DNA of 59,779 nt from Rhizopus sp. PT2906 (taxonomy: Eukaryota > Mucoromycota > Mucoromycetes > Mucorales > Rhizopodaceae), in the NCBI GenBank assembly GCA_025529335.1, contig JAMYHX010000252.1, forward strand, positions 1 to 59,779, in the 5' to 3' direction. The position numbers were made by a program, and so were the translations under genes. Of this stretch, positions 11,851 to 23,951 are shown piece after piece. The notes under the pieces are model-generated. The model saw only the letters and a program-made list of their open reading frames with translations. It had not been told where the DNA came from and made no database searches. Every line of letters begins with the position of its first letter. Positions within the stretch are counted from its first letter, which is position 1.

Positions 11851-12120
11851 GTTTTTTTTTTCAAAAATTGGTTTATTACATCCAACCGTGTAGAAAAAGC
11901 TAGTGTTTTAGTTGTTATCAGCAGAAACGATAGGATACTCCTTTGGACGATTGACAAAAGACAGTTTAAGATAATAAAGGATCAAGTATTTATTATATAG
12001 AAAAGAAATAATAGCACATATATACATAAGGAGAAAAGTAAAAATAATGAAGTAGTGGTAGTAATATAATATTAATGATAGAGGTCGACAATAATACTAT
12101 TTATCATTGGTTGTAAACTG

Positions 12121-12321
12121 TTACACCGTTCCTCTTCGCCTTCCTCCACCACAACATCTGCATGTCAATAAGGCGGCAATAGCATTGAAGATACCAATGA
12201 TGCAACTTGTTATACCAGAAATGATTGCTTGGAAGAATCCGGCAATAGCACTAACCACACTTGAAATCAGAGAGGCAATAGAGCTGACAATTCCGCTTAA
12301 GCAAGAAAATATAGATCCCAT
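12121..12321 (-). CDS. small hydrophobic protein with N-terminal MGSIFSC (predicted lipopeptide)
   Basis: A 66-residue single-exon ORF beginning at the ATG 12321-12319. It starts MGSIFSC, a good N-myristoylation consensus (Gly2, Ser6) with an adjacent Cys for palmitoylation. Residues 8-55 are a continuous hydrophobic Ile/Ala/Ser-rich segment with Gly spacing (SAIAGFFQAIISGITSCIIG), and the tail is CRCCGGGRRRG. Small proteins of this layout are, from memory, widespread and usually unannotated in fungi. Their function is unknown; membrane association is inferred from the lipidation motif and hydrophobic span. The composition is too ordered for a chance ORF in AT-rich DNA. The strand is set by the Met and the basic C-terminus. 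Confidence 0.65.
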   Translation of the reverse strand: MGSIFSCLSGIVSSIASLISSVVSAIAGFFQAIISGITSCIIGIFNAIAALLTCRCCGGGRRRGTV

Positions 12322-14246
12322 ATTTGAATAATAATTGTAATAATTGAAATGTTGTAAGAAAAAGAAATCGCTAGAAAGCTTATGGTTTTTATAGTTTTTT
12401 TGTAAAGCAGTGATCCCTATGACGACAAACTTGTAAATTTGCCTATTTTTGGTAATTTTCTAAAATTCGTTACCCACATAACTTACTTTTTCTGATTTCA
12501 TTACGTCATATTGATTCAAATACAAACTATGTCATTTCATTTTACGATGAAAGAAGCTTATTTTGTCGATTACTTGGTTTCTATGGAATAAATCAATTAC
12601 GTACCTGAAGTTGCCATAGCAACATTGTGGACACAACATAAAGTATTTGAGACCAAGTAGTCAATCTCGGTATACATTGGGTCAACTCTTCTTTTTTTTC
12701 GTCTCAGGCGACGAGGTTTCCGGACATCCTTATTACTTCATTGTGCTAGCATTACCTCATTCTAATAAATCATACGATACTGCATCCAAATGAGTTCTTG
12801 AACCATTACTATTACTAGTATTATTAGTATCAGTACTACGTTATTCTCCTCACACTCGTCCAATATGAAGTCATCATTACTGTCGGCTTTATTTCTCTTA
12901 AAGGATTCTTGGCAAGTTGTGACTGATACAAATCACTAAATGATAGGAGTTGTAAAAATAGACGATCTACACACTAGTTGGCAATAATGCGCTAAAAAAC
13001 ATTTGAATGATGTATTTGGCTCTTACGCTGCTAGTTTCTTTTCAATTACTTCATTCATACATCTTTGAAATTGCTATCTCATCCCCTGAAAATCTATCAT
13101 GCTGTCTATTACCAATTTGCTTATAATGTTCCTGTCCTTTTAATGTGCGTAAAGTGTCACGGAGAATAAATTACAACCAGTTTTGTCTCTGAACCATTAG
13201 GGGCCACTTACTGATGTTAATGTATCCCATTTGTTCATACAATGTATACTTGGTTCATAGAATAAAAGATTATGTATTGTCATGCATGAAAAGCTCACAA
13301 GTTTATACTACGATTGAGTGAATTGACTTGAATAACATTCACTGGGGATTTTTATTTTTGTCAAAAAAGATGATCAACACCGTAAAATCATATACGATGC
13401 CTTCCGAAACATATCTTGACATCACCCCTCTTTTGACCTGTTGTGTATAAATAGAATACAGAATAATAACAATAGTTTGTTCATAAAAACAATATTACTT
13501 TTATTGCCATATGCAACTGTCTTGGATTCTTTAACGTTTGATGGATTGAAGCATCGCACAGACACAAACCCGTCATTCGTGCCCTGGAAAGGAGGCTTTG
13601 GGACAGATGGTAATTTACAGTCATGTCATATTCGATCGCTCAAAATAACTTAAAAATGAATATCAATAGTATAAAGTATAAAATAGATTTGATCTGTATG
13701 CAGATTCGAAATAATTTTACAAAGATGTTGACAGATACTTTTTCTAGTGCCCCCCCTTGTAGGACAGGGTGTAACAGAATTACAGATTTACTAATTTCCT
13801 TATTTGTAAAAAATACATTCTACTGCTACACGGCCAGACTGACTCTTCGAGCTCAGAAAGCAGGGGATTCTTGCATTAGATTTCGGTGTTGTAGCAGATC
13901 AAGCGCTATTCATATATTTAGAGATATTTTTCGTCCTTGATGTTTTGCTTTGCTTGAATGGTACAGTTATGAAAAACAATAAACGTATGTTCTTGGAGGT
14001 TATTAAATTCACAATTTTGCATATCAAACTTTTATAACATCTGTAACCCTTAATAGACGAATCAACACTTGTTCCTTTGCCATCTAGTCTATCTATCCCT
14101 TAGTCGCAGCATATGATCTTGTAAAAAGAAAATTATAGTTGCATGGCTGTCACAATCATCAACCTGAGTTTCAGGATCCTTTTAAAAAAAGAAGTCATGA
14201 AAAGACAGTCTGTTCCGAAATTGTACTTTCTTTTCTAAACATAGAC
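12322..14246. other. long region without a supported gene
   Basis: AT-rich DNA with short weak inverted similarities (for example GATTACTTGGTTTCT near 12570 and the inverse at about 12647-12663). Several short open frames (for example 13441-13653) have no recognisable content. The last 200 bases are the promoter and 5' leader of SUV3. I see nothing else I can support. Confidence 0.4.
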
Positions 14247-16784
14247 ATGCTGCGAATAATTCCACTAAGGCAAACATCCTGCCTACTGCTTCAGATCAAA
14301 CTTGGTGCATCAGTAGCTCCTTTACGACATTTCCATCAAACAGCACCTATCTTACGTAAAGGAGGTCTACCGAGAAAAGGATCGATCATTGACAATGCCG
14401 TCTGGAGAATACTTTCCCCAAAGAGACATCGACGTATAGAAGAAGGTAATTAGTTATCAATGTCTGCTCTTGCTCCTCCGTATTGACTTGCCTTATTTTG
14501 TATTTCAGAGTTGGATAGAAAGTTGAGGAGTTTTAGCAAAAGTGCACACTTTCGAAGAGAAGCTAGCTGTTTAGGCATAAATACCAAACTATTCCGAGAA
14601 ATATCAGAGTCATTTGTAAAAGCTGTAGCTGCTGGAGAAATACCTAGATGTACAGTTAGAAATCTTCTTTCAGGATACACAGGGAATGATACATCAGGTA
14701 AGCATCAGATATTTCTTTGTTCTTTTTCATTAAACTTTTTTTTTATTAGCGTATCTCGACAAAGAGCTTTTACAATGTTTCCTTGATTATGCAAAACCTT
14801 TTCTACCAGAAGACATTGTGGATAAGGTCAATTCGCTTCGAAAAATCAGTGATCTTCGATATCCAACAGAGTGGTATCCTTTGGCTAGGCAAATGCAAAG
14901 GTATGGAGAAAGAGTGACGCGCAGCAGTAGAATAGATGTATTCACATAAACTAGAAAGATTATACTTCATGTAGGACCCACCAACAGCGGCAAGACATAC
15001 CAGGCATTGCAGCGACTAGAAAGTGCGCAGAGCGGCATTTACTGTGGACCACTGCGTTTATTAGCCCATGAGATCTATGATAAAATGAACACAAAAGGCA
15101 TTCCTTGTAACTTGGTGACAGGAGAGGAAAAAAGAATAGTATCACCTTATGCACCCTTGACCAGCTCAACTGTTGAAATGGCACCATTAGGAAGGCCGAT
15201 GGACGTAGCGGTTGTCGATGAAATTCAGTTGATAGCTGATCCATTTCGTGGATGGGCATGGACAGCGGCTGTTTTGGGGTTAGCAGCAAAAGAAGTTCAC
15301 CTGTGTGGTGAAGAATCAGCCGTGCCTTTGATTCAGAGGATCTGTGAGAGTCTGAATGAGGAATTAGTAGTGAACAAATATCAACGCCTTACTCCCTATA
15401 AAGTGAGCAACAGATCATTGGAAGGTGATTTGAGTAGAATTACAAAGGGAGATTGTGTTGTCGCCTTTTCTCGACGAGACATATTTAATTACAAGAACAA
15501 AATCGAAGCTATCACTGGACTCAAGTGTGCTGTAGCATATGGTGGTCTTCCTCCAGGTAAATAGCAAAAAAAAAGAGATACACAAGTATTATTTAACCAT
15601 ATCATGATAGAAACTAGAGCTCTTCAAGCAAAGGCATTCAATGACCCTGACAGTGGATTCGACGTATTAGTAGCTTCAGATGCGGTTGGCATGGGCTTAA
15701 ATCTGTAGGTCACCATATTTTTTAAAAGTGAACAAAATAACTTACTTGATTAAAAGGAATATCAAGCGTATCATATTTAGCACAACGCACAAGTTTAATG
15801 GAGCAGAGATGGAACGTATTAGCTTTCCACAGTTGAAGCAAATTGCTGGACGTGCAGGCAGGTTTGGTACAGCTTATGGAAATGGAATTGTTACCTCGTA
15901 AGGGTTGATGTTTGTTTATTTAATCATAGTTTTTCTGACATGAATCTATATAGCTTACATCCCAGAGACCTTTCATATATTAAAGCAGCCGTTGATTCTC
16001 CTATAGTTCCATTAGAGGTAAAAGATGACGGTTATATACAAAAGGATAAAGTAACTAATGATAGCATTAAAGACAGCTGGTCTGCAACCCACTGTGGAAA
16101 TGTTGGAACTCTTTGCTTCCCAAATGCCTAACCAACCCTTTTCGTCTATAATTGTAAGTATGATACTGATATTATATTTAATGTATTAACAAAAGTAAAT
16201 AATAGCAAAAAATTGAAGATTTCGCGTCAGTTACTGGAGATTATTTTATGTGTAATACCAAGGATAAAAAGGTATATAGAGAATGCGTACTATATGAATA
16301 CGTGACTTATGCTTGCTATAGGCTATTGCCGATATAATAGAGGATATTCCATTAGAAATACGAGATAGATTTCAATTTGCAACAGCACCTGTGAGCATAA
16401 GAAGTGAGCCTTCAATGGCATTGATTAAAACGTTGGCAAAGAAATTCAGTCGACAGGAAACATGCAGATTAGAGGAAATTGTAGAATTACCAGAAATACC
16501 ACCCATTAATCCAGAGCATTTGGTAGACTTGGAAGAAAAACATAAGCAAATCATAGTTTATATGTGGTTAAGGTAAGAATGTTTATATATTTTGTGCGAT
16601 ATTGTGCCAATATGTCTTGCTTGATCATAGTGTGCGATATCCCGAGATATTTACTACAGAACAAGAAACTGCTGTAGAAATCAAGACTCGATGTGAAAAG
16701 CTGATTGACGAGGGATTGAAGGTATCTGCAGCCAATAAAAAGGAGCATAGAAAAAGATCAAGAGCCAAATATTCTTTTGAATAA
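14247..16784 (+). CDS. SUV3: mitochondrial ATP-dependent RNA helicase SUV3
   Basis: Eleven exons: 14247-14445, 14509-14697, 14750-14900, 14955-15556, 15611-15704, 15757-15897, 15954-16017, 16073-16153, 16206-16271, 16322-16572, 16631-16784, about 663 residues. The N-terminus (MLRIIPLRQTSCLLLQIKLG, then RHFHQ) is rich in Arg, Ser and Leu with no acids, as expected for a mitochondrial presequence. Helicase motif I is GPTNSGKT; motif II is DEIQ, the hallmark of Suv3; motif Ia lies near CGPLRLLAHEI. Motif VI-like QIAGRAGRFG and DVLVASDAVGMGLNL are intact. The C-terminal Suv3 domain shows LQPTVEMLELFA and FATAP. With the exoribonuclease Dss1 (fungi) it forms the mitochondrial degradosome. The acceptor at 16071-16072 was preferred because it restores the family sequence ...PLETAGLQPT. 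Confidence 0.93.
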
Positions 16785-17898
16785 AAACTATATATCTTTA
16801 TGGATATTATATTTGATATTATTTTCTTAAACAAATTATCCAAACATGGATAATAACATACACTCTTTCCAGAAATTATTTGAGCACACATCAAGGAACA
16901 CATTGCCTATTTCTAATAAAACTGTTTGTGCAACCAAAGTGCAACTTTTCCCCAAAAGTCATTTGTTCAGTTTACCTATGGCCAATGTGTTACGCATGAC
17001 CAAAGCGCAAAACGCGCAAAAGCATTTCAGAGGTGTCATTGCCAATGCAGCAACTATCAAAGCATTACATTTTTATTAAAGGAGTCAAAAGTGATATTTT
17101 ATTTTCATTGCATTAAACTTCTAAAATTCCACGGCTATTGCCCAAACAAACGGCCATTCAATTATCTCTTTTCAAGTCAATGGTAAGATTCAACAAAAAG
17201 GAAGATTTCTGTGGAAGGGGCGCACGTTAAACCGTAAATTTGTTTATCCACTATAGGATTTCACCTAATTTTCTTTGTAGTGTCAGAACTTGGCCATCAT
17301 TTACATATCATGTTAGAGATTGGCCGACTTACTGTACCAAACTCTTTGGTATCACTTCACTCGTTCATCACACCCAAGAACCTGAGTATGCTGCTGCGCG
17401 TTACTTCCATTTTTTGGAATTGCTGCGTCCATGTCACTCCTTCATTCACTAATGCGCTACCTTCTAAATTGCAGGAAATTGCCACCTTGTTTTCCATGAC
17501 GGACAAATCGAGCTCAAAGGCTAGATAATGCACCATCAGATATGACTGAAAGCCTTTGGCAAAAAAACCCCTATTTCGTTTCTTTCCCCCTCAATCCCCC
17601 TCAATCCCCCTCACCCCCTTTCACTTGCTGTACTGCTCAACATAGTTCGTTATTTTTCTCTAAATATTTGTGCAACCAAGAAGCAAAGGTCAATTGTTCA
17701 GTTTGCGAAACGCGCAAAAGCATTTTATTAAATTGGCCTTCTATTCAAGCAATCATTGAGCTTAGCAATAGAACATTTGCAAAATCCTCGGAAATCGCCA
17801 AAAAGAATCTGATTGCAAGCCATTCGGATCCTGATTGTCAATGTCTCTTCTTCCAAAAGCTGCTCTCTCTTAAGCTTGCTTTTACAAATGGATCAAAA
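16785..17898. other. relic DNA with short direct repeats
   Basis: A motif reading TTTGTGCAACCAA, then TTGTTCAGTTT and CGCGCAAAAGCATTT, occurs near 16924-17035 and again near 17667-17735, spaced differently, so the two are diverged direct repeats about 0.7 kb apart. A 10-base unit CCCCCTCAAT is repeated about three times at 17586-17615. Open frames here have no recognisable content. The stretch lies next to a dead DDE transposase and may be part of the same element. Confidence 0.35.
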
Positions 17899-18640
17899 TT
17901 ACTCAATCAGATTTAGTTCTGTAAAATAGGACGGGAGGTATATGCAACGGTATCCACGGTTTTCTATATGCTTGCGGATGTCCTCGTGTTGGTGGATAGG
18001 CGCATTATCCATCACAATATAATTGTCCTTGAACATTTCGTGTCTGTCTAGAACATCCACTTTACTCGAGAGAAAATTAAAGTAATGGTCAGTGGCAGTT
18101 CCACGTTTGCTCATTATCTTGTCGACAGTTCTGCTACTGCCTGCTGTTTTACGCTTTTTGGATGGATCCATTGTTTTTGGACATCGCACCGAAACGCTCA
18201 CGGCACCGAATGGAGAGATAGCACCGAGAACAGCTGTTGCCATCGCTCTGGTTTTTGGCACCTTGACAATTACACGAAAGCCCTTTTTCGACCAAGTATA
18301 TGAATGGTTCATTTTGATGTGGAACGCTGCTTCGTTTACAAAACACAATTGCTCAGATACTCCATATCGGTTTGCAATCACTTTGTCACTCAAGCATGTC
18401 AATCTTCGATTTTTTCAGGGCTGTTTCGTTCAACTGATTGAAGATGGGTCCGCTTCAGGCTAATCTTGCATTTTTCGGTCATGAAATCGTGTAATGCACT
18501 TTTCTTGATGTCGAGGTCAGAAGCCTGCTCTATCAAACCTGCCATGATCTCGTCTAGCACAAGTGAGGGCTTTTCATCAATCAAATCGATCAGGAATTTC
18601 CGGTGCTCTTCGACTAGCTTTGATGATCGTCCTGGTGGCT
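17899..18640 (-). pseudogene. IS630/Tc1-type DDE transposase, decayed
   Basis: Read on the minus strand, an N-terminal piece (about 18640-18399: EKPSLVLDEIMAGLIEQ) is shifted out of frame with the catalytic part (18402-17899). The latter contains LCFVNEAAFHI, YIVMDNAPIHQ and YRCIYLPSYFTELNLIE, matching DDE blocks 1, 2 and 3, and ends at a stop directly after the final Glu, so the C-terminus is missing. The first acidic residue of the triad appears as Asn (NEAAF, codon at 18334-18336). Frameshift, early stop and changed catalytic residue all argue that it is dead. A related copy lies at 41895-43300. Confidence 0.8.
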
Positions 18641-18740
18641 TACATTTTATAAATATTCACAGCATGAATCAGATAAATCGCGGTAACATTATTTCGGAAA
18701 AAGAAATGTATTTTTATCGTCCTACAGCATGTTAGGAGTA

Positions 18741-19361
18741 GCCAACTTTGCTGTGTGTTACAGAACATAGTTGCATGATCCATTGTCATACTACCCAATT
18801 ATAGTATTTTGCCCGACAGATAACCTGGGAACATACAAATTTCTAAATATAGAAAGAGGCAATGCTTTTCTCCTCTTATAAGAATTTGCCTTTATCTTTT
18901 ATGCAAAGCAGAATCAAGCATCAAAAAGGATCATAATTACCAATTATTAAAGAATTAAATAAAGAAATACATGATTAAATACATACACATCTTCTTTTAT
19001 ATAAGCAAAGACTGGCATCTTGTTTTCAAAAATCAGAAACCATTTAAGGCGGTAACATAAAAAAGTTAAAAATAGCTTGACGAATATGTCATTCAAGCAA
19101 CCTTCTTGAGCTATCTTAAGAGTAGAAATGCTACAAGATACAACATGCAAAAGAATTGATATGATATTAATCTGCTCATCTAGCATCTAAAAAGCCTTGG
19201 CAATCAGAACGCATCAAGATGCGTGTATATGTGTGTGTGTGAAACCTCATCGTAATTAACTGGGCGGGACAAGACATCGAATGCTTATAAAAGGAGGCAC
19301 ACCATGACCTGATGTATTTATTAACGTCCCTTTCCTTTCTTTTTTTAATTTAATTACACAA
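18741..19361. other. intergenic, promoter of chitin deacetylase
   Basis: AT-rich spacer. A GT microsatellite (TGTGTATATGTGTGTGTGTG) occurs near 19223-19241, and a likely TATA box (CTTATAAAAGG) at about 19283-19293 lies roughly 70 bases before the chitin deacetylase start. The short leader is pyrimidine-rich, as is common for strongly expressed fungal genes. Confidence 0.45.
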
Positions 19362-20196
19362 ATGCGTCTCACTCTTCTCGCTTCTTTGGCTGCCATTGCC
19401 ACTGCTGTTTCTGCTGTCCCTGTTGAAAAGAGAGCTGTCAAGGCCAAGGTGTACACTACCTGTTCCGTTCCTGGCACTATTGCTTTGACTTTTGACGATG
19501 GACCTTACGAATACACTTGGGCATTGGCTGATACGCTTAAATCTAAAGGTGTTACCGCCACCTTCTTCATGAACGGTAACAACTGGGTGTAAGTAACTCT
19601 CCCTTTTTTCTTAATGATAGCCTAATTTAGCCTAATGTATTTTTTACAGTGACGTTGAACACCAAAGCGTAAAGACTCCTGCCGGTACAAAGACTTACAA
19701 GCAAGTTATCAAGCATGTCTATGACAAGGGCCACCAAATCGGCAGCCACACTTTTAGCCACAAGGAACTTGCTGGTCTAAGTGCTTCTGAGGTCAAGTCT
19801 GAAATGACCAAGCTTGAAAAGATTTTCAAGTCCGTCATTGGCAAGACTCCTGTCTATATGCGTCCTCCTTCCGGCGCTTATGATGACAACACACTCGCTA
19901 CTCTTGGTCAACTCGGATACAAGGTTATCCTCTGGGATATTGATTCCAATGACTGGAGATACAAGGATATTGCCAGCCTTGCTAACGAACAACAAGAATA
20001 CAAGAGCGTCATTGAAGCTGATAACAAGAAGAAGCCTCATGGTCATATTGCTCTTCAACATGATGTTCACAAGAAGACTGTTGACAAGCTTGTTCCTTGG
20101 GTTATCTCTTACATTAAGAGCAAGAAGAACTACAAGTTTGTTACTGTTGCTGAATGTCTTGGTAACACCAAGAGCAGCGCTTACAAGAGTAAATAA
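19362..20196 (+). CDS. secreted chitin deacetylase (polysaccharide deacetylase, CE4)
   Basis: Exons 19362-19588 and 19650-20196, 257 residues. Residues 1-18 are a signal peptide (MRLTLLASLAAIATAVSA), followed by a Kex2-like KR at 23-24. The NodB/CE4 motifs are all visible: TFDDGP at 43-48 (motif 1, catalytic Asp and zinc Asp), HTFSH in IGSHTFSHKE (motif 2, zinc His pair), RPPSGAYDD (motif 3), ILWDIDSNDW (motif 4) and IALQHDVH (motif 5, catalytic His). The enzyme removes N-acetyl groups from chitin to give chitosan, the major wall polymer of Mucorales. Codon choice is biased to C-ending and AAG codons compared with its neighbours, and a TATA box is close, suggesting high expression. No GPI signal is seen, so the protein is probably soluble or secreted. 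Confidence 0.95.
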
Positions 20197-20313
20197 ATGT
20201 GCTCATGTATCATATTAGAATAATTTAAATGTTTTAATAAACTATGTATTTTAGAAAAATGAGCTCTCTTTTTTTTCAAAATAATTGACAAAACAAGAAT
20301 GCTATGTTATTTA

Positions 20314-22913
20314 TTACTGTTGTGCTTGCAAAGTGTAGTCTATAATAAATGATTGGGTAATAAGGTCGTCTATACGTTGATAGTGTCTATCCGTATACGG
20401 TAACAGACCATCAATGATCTAAAAAAAAATGCATTAGCCTCCTTGTAAACATTTATATGCTTTCTTACCTCTTTAGCAGATGGTATTTCAACAATTTCTT
20501 CTGCGCTACGCGACATTAAAATGGCATTCAATACTGTTTGTGCTACATCTGAATGCTTAGCATTTGTGTTCCAGTCTCGGATGTACTTTAGCACTTTTTC
20601 GATATTTTCGATTGATAACTCTGCAAGGATTTTATCTACATTTTCTGATCCAGTAATGCTCTGATCTCCTTCTGGTCTGGATTCAGAAACTTCCTTGAAC
20701 AGATGTAGTAAACGGTAAGGCTGTTCTAGTGATAATGCCAATAAAATGGCATTTAGATAATCTTTCTTGCGCATAAAGTTTTGCAATTCTTGTTCCCTAA
20801 AGTATAATGTTAGTTATATTGATGGACAAGACACAACACAATTTACTTGATGATCAGTTCTTCTTTTTCTTTCAACTCTTCTTCTTGTTCTTGTAAAGTG
20901 ACATCTTCCCAGAAATTAACAACAGAGTCAGCACCTGCAGATACTACAAATTTTTCGTCTTTTCGAATTGCCAAAGCCCACACTTTTTCAGTGTGATTAT
21001 CAAGTGTAGCTGCACATTCGTTTGTCTTGATTGTCCACACTTTCACCAGACCGTCTGAAGCGGCAGACACTAATTGCATACCAGCCGTCAAGAACTCAAC
21101 TCGAAGGACTGAGTTAGTATGGCCTTCAAATGTCTTTAAGCATGTAAAGTCTTTTAAATTCCATATCTTGACTGTCTTATCACCAGAACTTGTAGCCAAG
21201 ACCTGGTCTACAGGGGAGAATCGTGCACACCAAACACCACGCTTGTGACCTTTCATGGTGCCAACCAGTTCTCCCGTGTCCACGTTCCAAAGTTTGGCTG
21301 TCTTATCTTGTGAGCCAGTTGCAAAGAATTTATCATTGGGAGCAATGCAAATGGTGTTGATGTCTTTATCGTGTGCTTGATGAGTATATAATGATTTGGG
21401 TTTAAAGTTTTCGTCTGGGTTATCCAAATCCATCTCTCTCAAGTTCCAGTACTTTATTGTTCTATCTTGACTACCTGTGATCATAAAAGTCTTTGATTTT
21501 CTGGATAGTGCAACTGCACCCACTGATTCTGTATGTCCAATACATACACCCGCGGGCATATATTTCTTCTTGTGATCTTCTTGTGTTGTATCAATCTTCC
21601 AGAGACGTGCTGTTTTATCTTTAGATGCTGTGACAAGAAGCGTACCATCTCTTGATCTATCCAAAGAAATGATCATGTCTGTATGTCCATACAGTAAATC
21701 ACAATCTTGTGTGTCGACATTGTAAATTCTTAATTGGGCACTATTGGTAGCTGCTGCCAAGTGTGTCTCATCTTCTCCCACATAAGTAACATCAACAACT
21801 TCGTCATTGTATCCAACAATCTGCTTTACACGTTCAAGTTGCTGTTCCAGAGAGTACATGAGAATATTTTGATCATTGGTCACAGCTGCTAAAACTCTAG
21901 CGCTTTTGATATATATAACATCTGTAATTGTGTGCTGACTATTCTTTTCGGGTTCCTGTGCCTTGATTAATTTTCCAGTCTTCATATCCCATAGCTTGAC
22001 AAGTCCTGAATCGCCTGCAGTATAAAATATATCGGATTGAGTGTATTCGCTACCAAGCTTGGCCATCAGCTCCTCATTCTTTTCAACAAATCCAACTGTT
22101 TCGATCGTTTCAAAAATGGGATATGTGGCCCTAAGCTGTTTTGCTCGCCAGTCCCAAACATTCACAACTTTATCACGAGAGCCAGATATAAGGTACTGAC
22201 CATCTGCAGAAAAGTCGAGACCACGGATAACACTGACATGACTCTTCAATATGGCTACACTGTTTCTTGATTGTAAATCCCAAATTCTCACTTGACAGTC
22301 GACTGCACCAGACGCAAGGTACCATTTGCCTTCGTGCTTGTGAAACTTGAGAGCACTGATAACGCCTCCGTGTCCTTTAAAGTTATGTGTACAGTAACCC
22401 TTATCGATATCCCACACTTTGATGGAACCATCTGCAAAACCAGTAGCTACCAAGGTTGATGTCTCATCGATATCCATGACAATCACAGGTGCAGAATCAT
22501 GTGCCTTGAACGTTCGGACACATTCTCCCTTTTCAAGTTCCCAAATTCTTATGAATAAGCTTCGACTGGCGCTGACAAGATGCTTTCCATTAGGCTTAAC
22601 AGCCATGGTAGTTACCAGTTCAGTATCCTATAATAAAATTAGCATGCTTTAAAGTAAATGAATAATGCTGCAAACATACGCCTTCTAATTGATGAACTTG
22701 TTTTCCTGTTGCAAGTTCAGTAACAATAATATCCTCACTAAGCGTTGAAATCAAGTATTTTGAATCCTGAGTAATCTCGACCTTGCCACCATTATAGATT
22801 GATTCAATCGTCTTGATGGACTTGAAACTATTAAAGTATTATTATCATATTTATAATACGTTTAATCCAAAGTACCTTGTCTTCAATATCAATTTCGTAG
22901 ATTCATCGGCCAT
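20314..22913 (-). CDS. UTP13: U3 snoRNA-associated protein 13, WD40 repeat protein (SSU processome)
   Basis: Five exons on the minus strand: 22913-22876, 22827-22680, 22627-20847, 20796-20469, 20418-20314, about 799 residues. The protein starts MADESTKLILKTSFKSIKTI, then has two WD40 propellers in tandem, with repeats such as GHGGVISALKFH, VWDWRAKQL, GHTDMIISLDRSRDG, LWNVDTGELVGTMKGH and FEGHTNSVLRVEF. It ends in the C-terminal Utp13 domain (FMRKKDYLNAILLALSLEQP ... VLKYIRDWN). Human TBL3 has the same layout. As a UTP-B subunit it acts in the nucleolus on early 18S rRNA maturation, together with UTP6 and others. The exon structure is straightforward and length fits the family. Its 5' end lies about 160 bases from a retroelement relic. 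Confidence 0.93.
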
Positions 22914-23059
22914 GTTGAGAAATAGACTGCGATAGAAACAATAAAGTTGCCCTTTTTGCTTTTCTTGTGTAGTAGAACTTCAAAGTGAAATGCAGTCACA
23001 GTGGCTTGCTTGAATCAAGGTTTATGTGCAATTACTGTTTTTTGAATATGGATTTGCGT

Positions 23060-23935
23060 CAAGGTAAAAATAATTCTCCGTCGAATGAATTCTCTGGAGA
23101 ATTTTATGAAACAGTCGAGTAGAGCCAACAAGGAAGGATATATGCTGTGATCTTCTTTTTCGCTCGGTCAAAACCGCATTTAGACCATCCTTTATGTCAG
23201 AATTTACTAAAACTCAAGCTATTGTACAGTAATTGATACAGGAGCATCAAGCATCTCCAAGCGAGACTGATGATTCATTAAATTCTCCCCTGCATGCTTT
23301 TGGAGTTAGCCCCCACTACGACTGGACTCCAGATCTTTTGGTAAAGGATCGTTTTGTCCTTGACCGAGATTTCTTTACTGCTCCAATGCTCACCGATGCG
23401 GATCGTATAAGTATCATTGATAATTATCCACCTATTCGTGGCCAAATACGAAAAGATAATAATTTAAAGCCTCTCCAGTACCCATTGTCTGGTGGTTTTC
23501 GCCCTCTTGACATTTTGGATAGCGAGATTATTAAATGCTTCACCTGATGATATTGAGCGTCTTACGATGATCACCCAGCATTTTCAATCACTTTTATTAA
23601 ATACAATGACGCCAATGTCTCATACAAGAAAGGATCTTTTATTTAAAGCCTTTAATCCAACATTCTCTGCTCCTTCTAGTGATATTAACCAGAATTATTA
23701 TCAGCAAGTTCTTCAATATTAACGCAAGACGAACAAATAGATGTCGACATGGACGACCAAAAAGGAGACACTCTTAACGCGATGCAAGAATGATCTAGAC
23801 TCTCACTCTGAAGCAGCATATATCCTTCCTTGTTGGCTCTATCCGACCGTCTCATAAATTCTCCAGAGAATTCATTTAACGGAGAATTGATCAATAGAGC
23901 AGAGGATAGAGCCAACAAGGAAGGATATCATCCGC
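23060..23935. mobile_element. inverted-repeat-bounded retroelement relic with a gag-like ORF fragment
   Basis: The left arm at about 23072-23150 (GGAGAATTTTATGA, then AGAGCCAACAAGGAAGGATA) is repeated in inverted orientation at 23813-23888 (TATCCTTCCTTGTTGGCTCT, then CTCATAAATTCTCCAGAGAA). A second, same-sense short arm (GAGGATAGAGCCAACAAGGA) follows at about 23900-23935. Between them an open frame on the plus strand reads SPHYDWTPDLLVKDRFVLDR and, after a frame change near 23540, ASPDDIERLTMITQHFQSLL. The inverted termini plus this ORF recall DIRS-like retroelements; the assignment is from memory and uncertain. The same arms occur in the element at 45061-45485. Confidence 0.6.
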
Positions 23936-23951
23936 CCTGCGCTGCTGTTTT

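Noticed and set aside
13441..13940. Two short plus-strand ORFs
   Set aside because: No domain, poor codon pattern and no splice signals joining them to anything.
16054..16060. Acceptor at 16064 (TAG before CATTAAAG) in SUV3 intron 7
   Set aside because: It breaks the frame; the acceptor at 16071-16072 restores the conserved sequence and gives a 55-nt intron.
19777..20218. Alternative frames over the chitin deacetylase second exon
   Set aside because: All five CE4 motifs are in one frame; the others are shadows favoured by the biased codon use.
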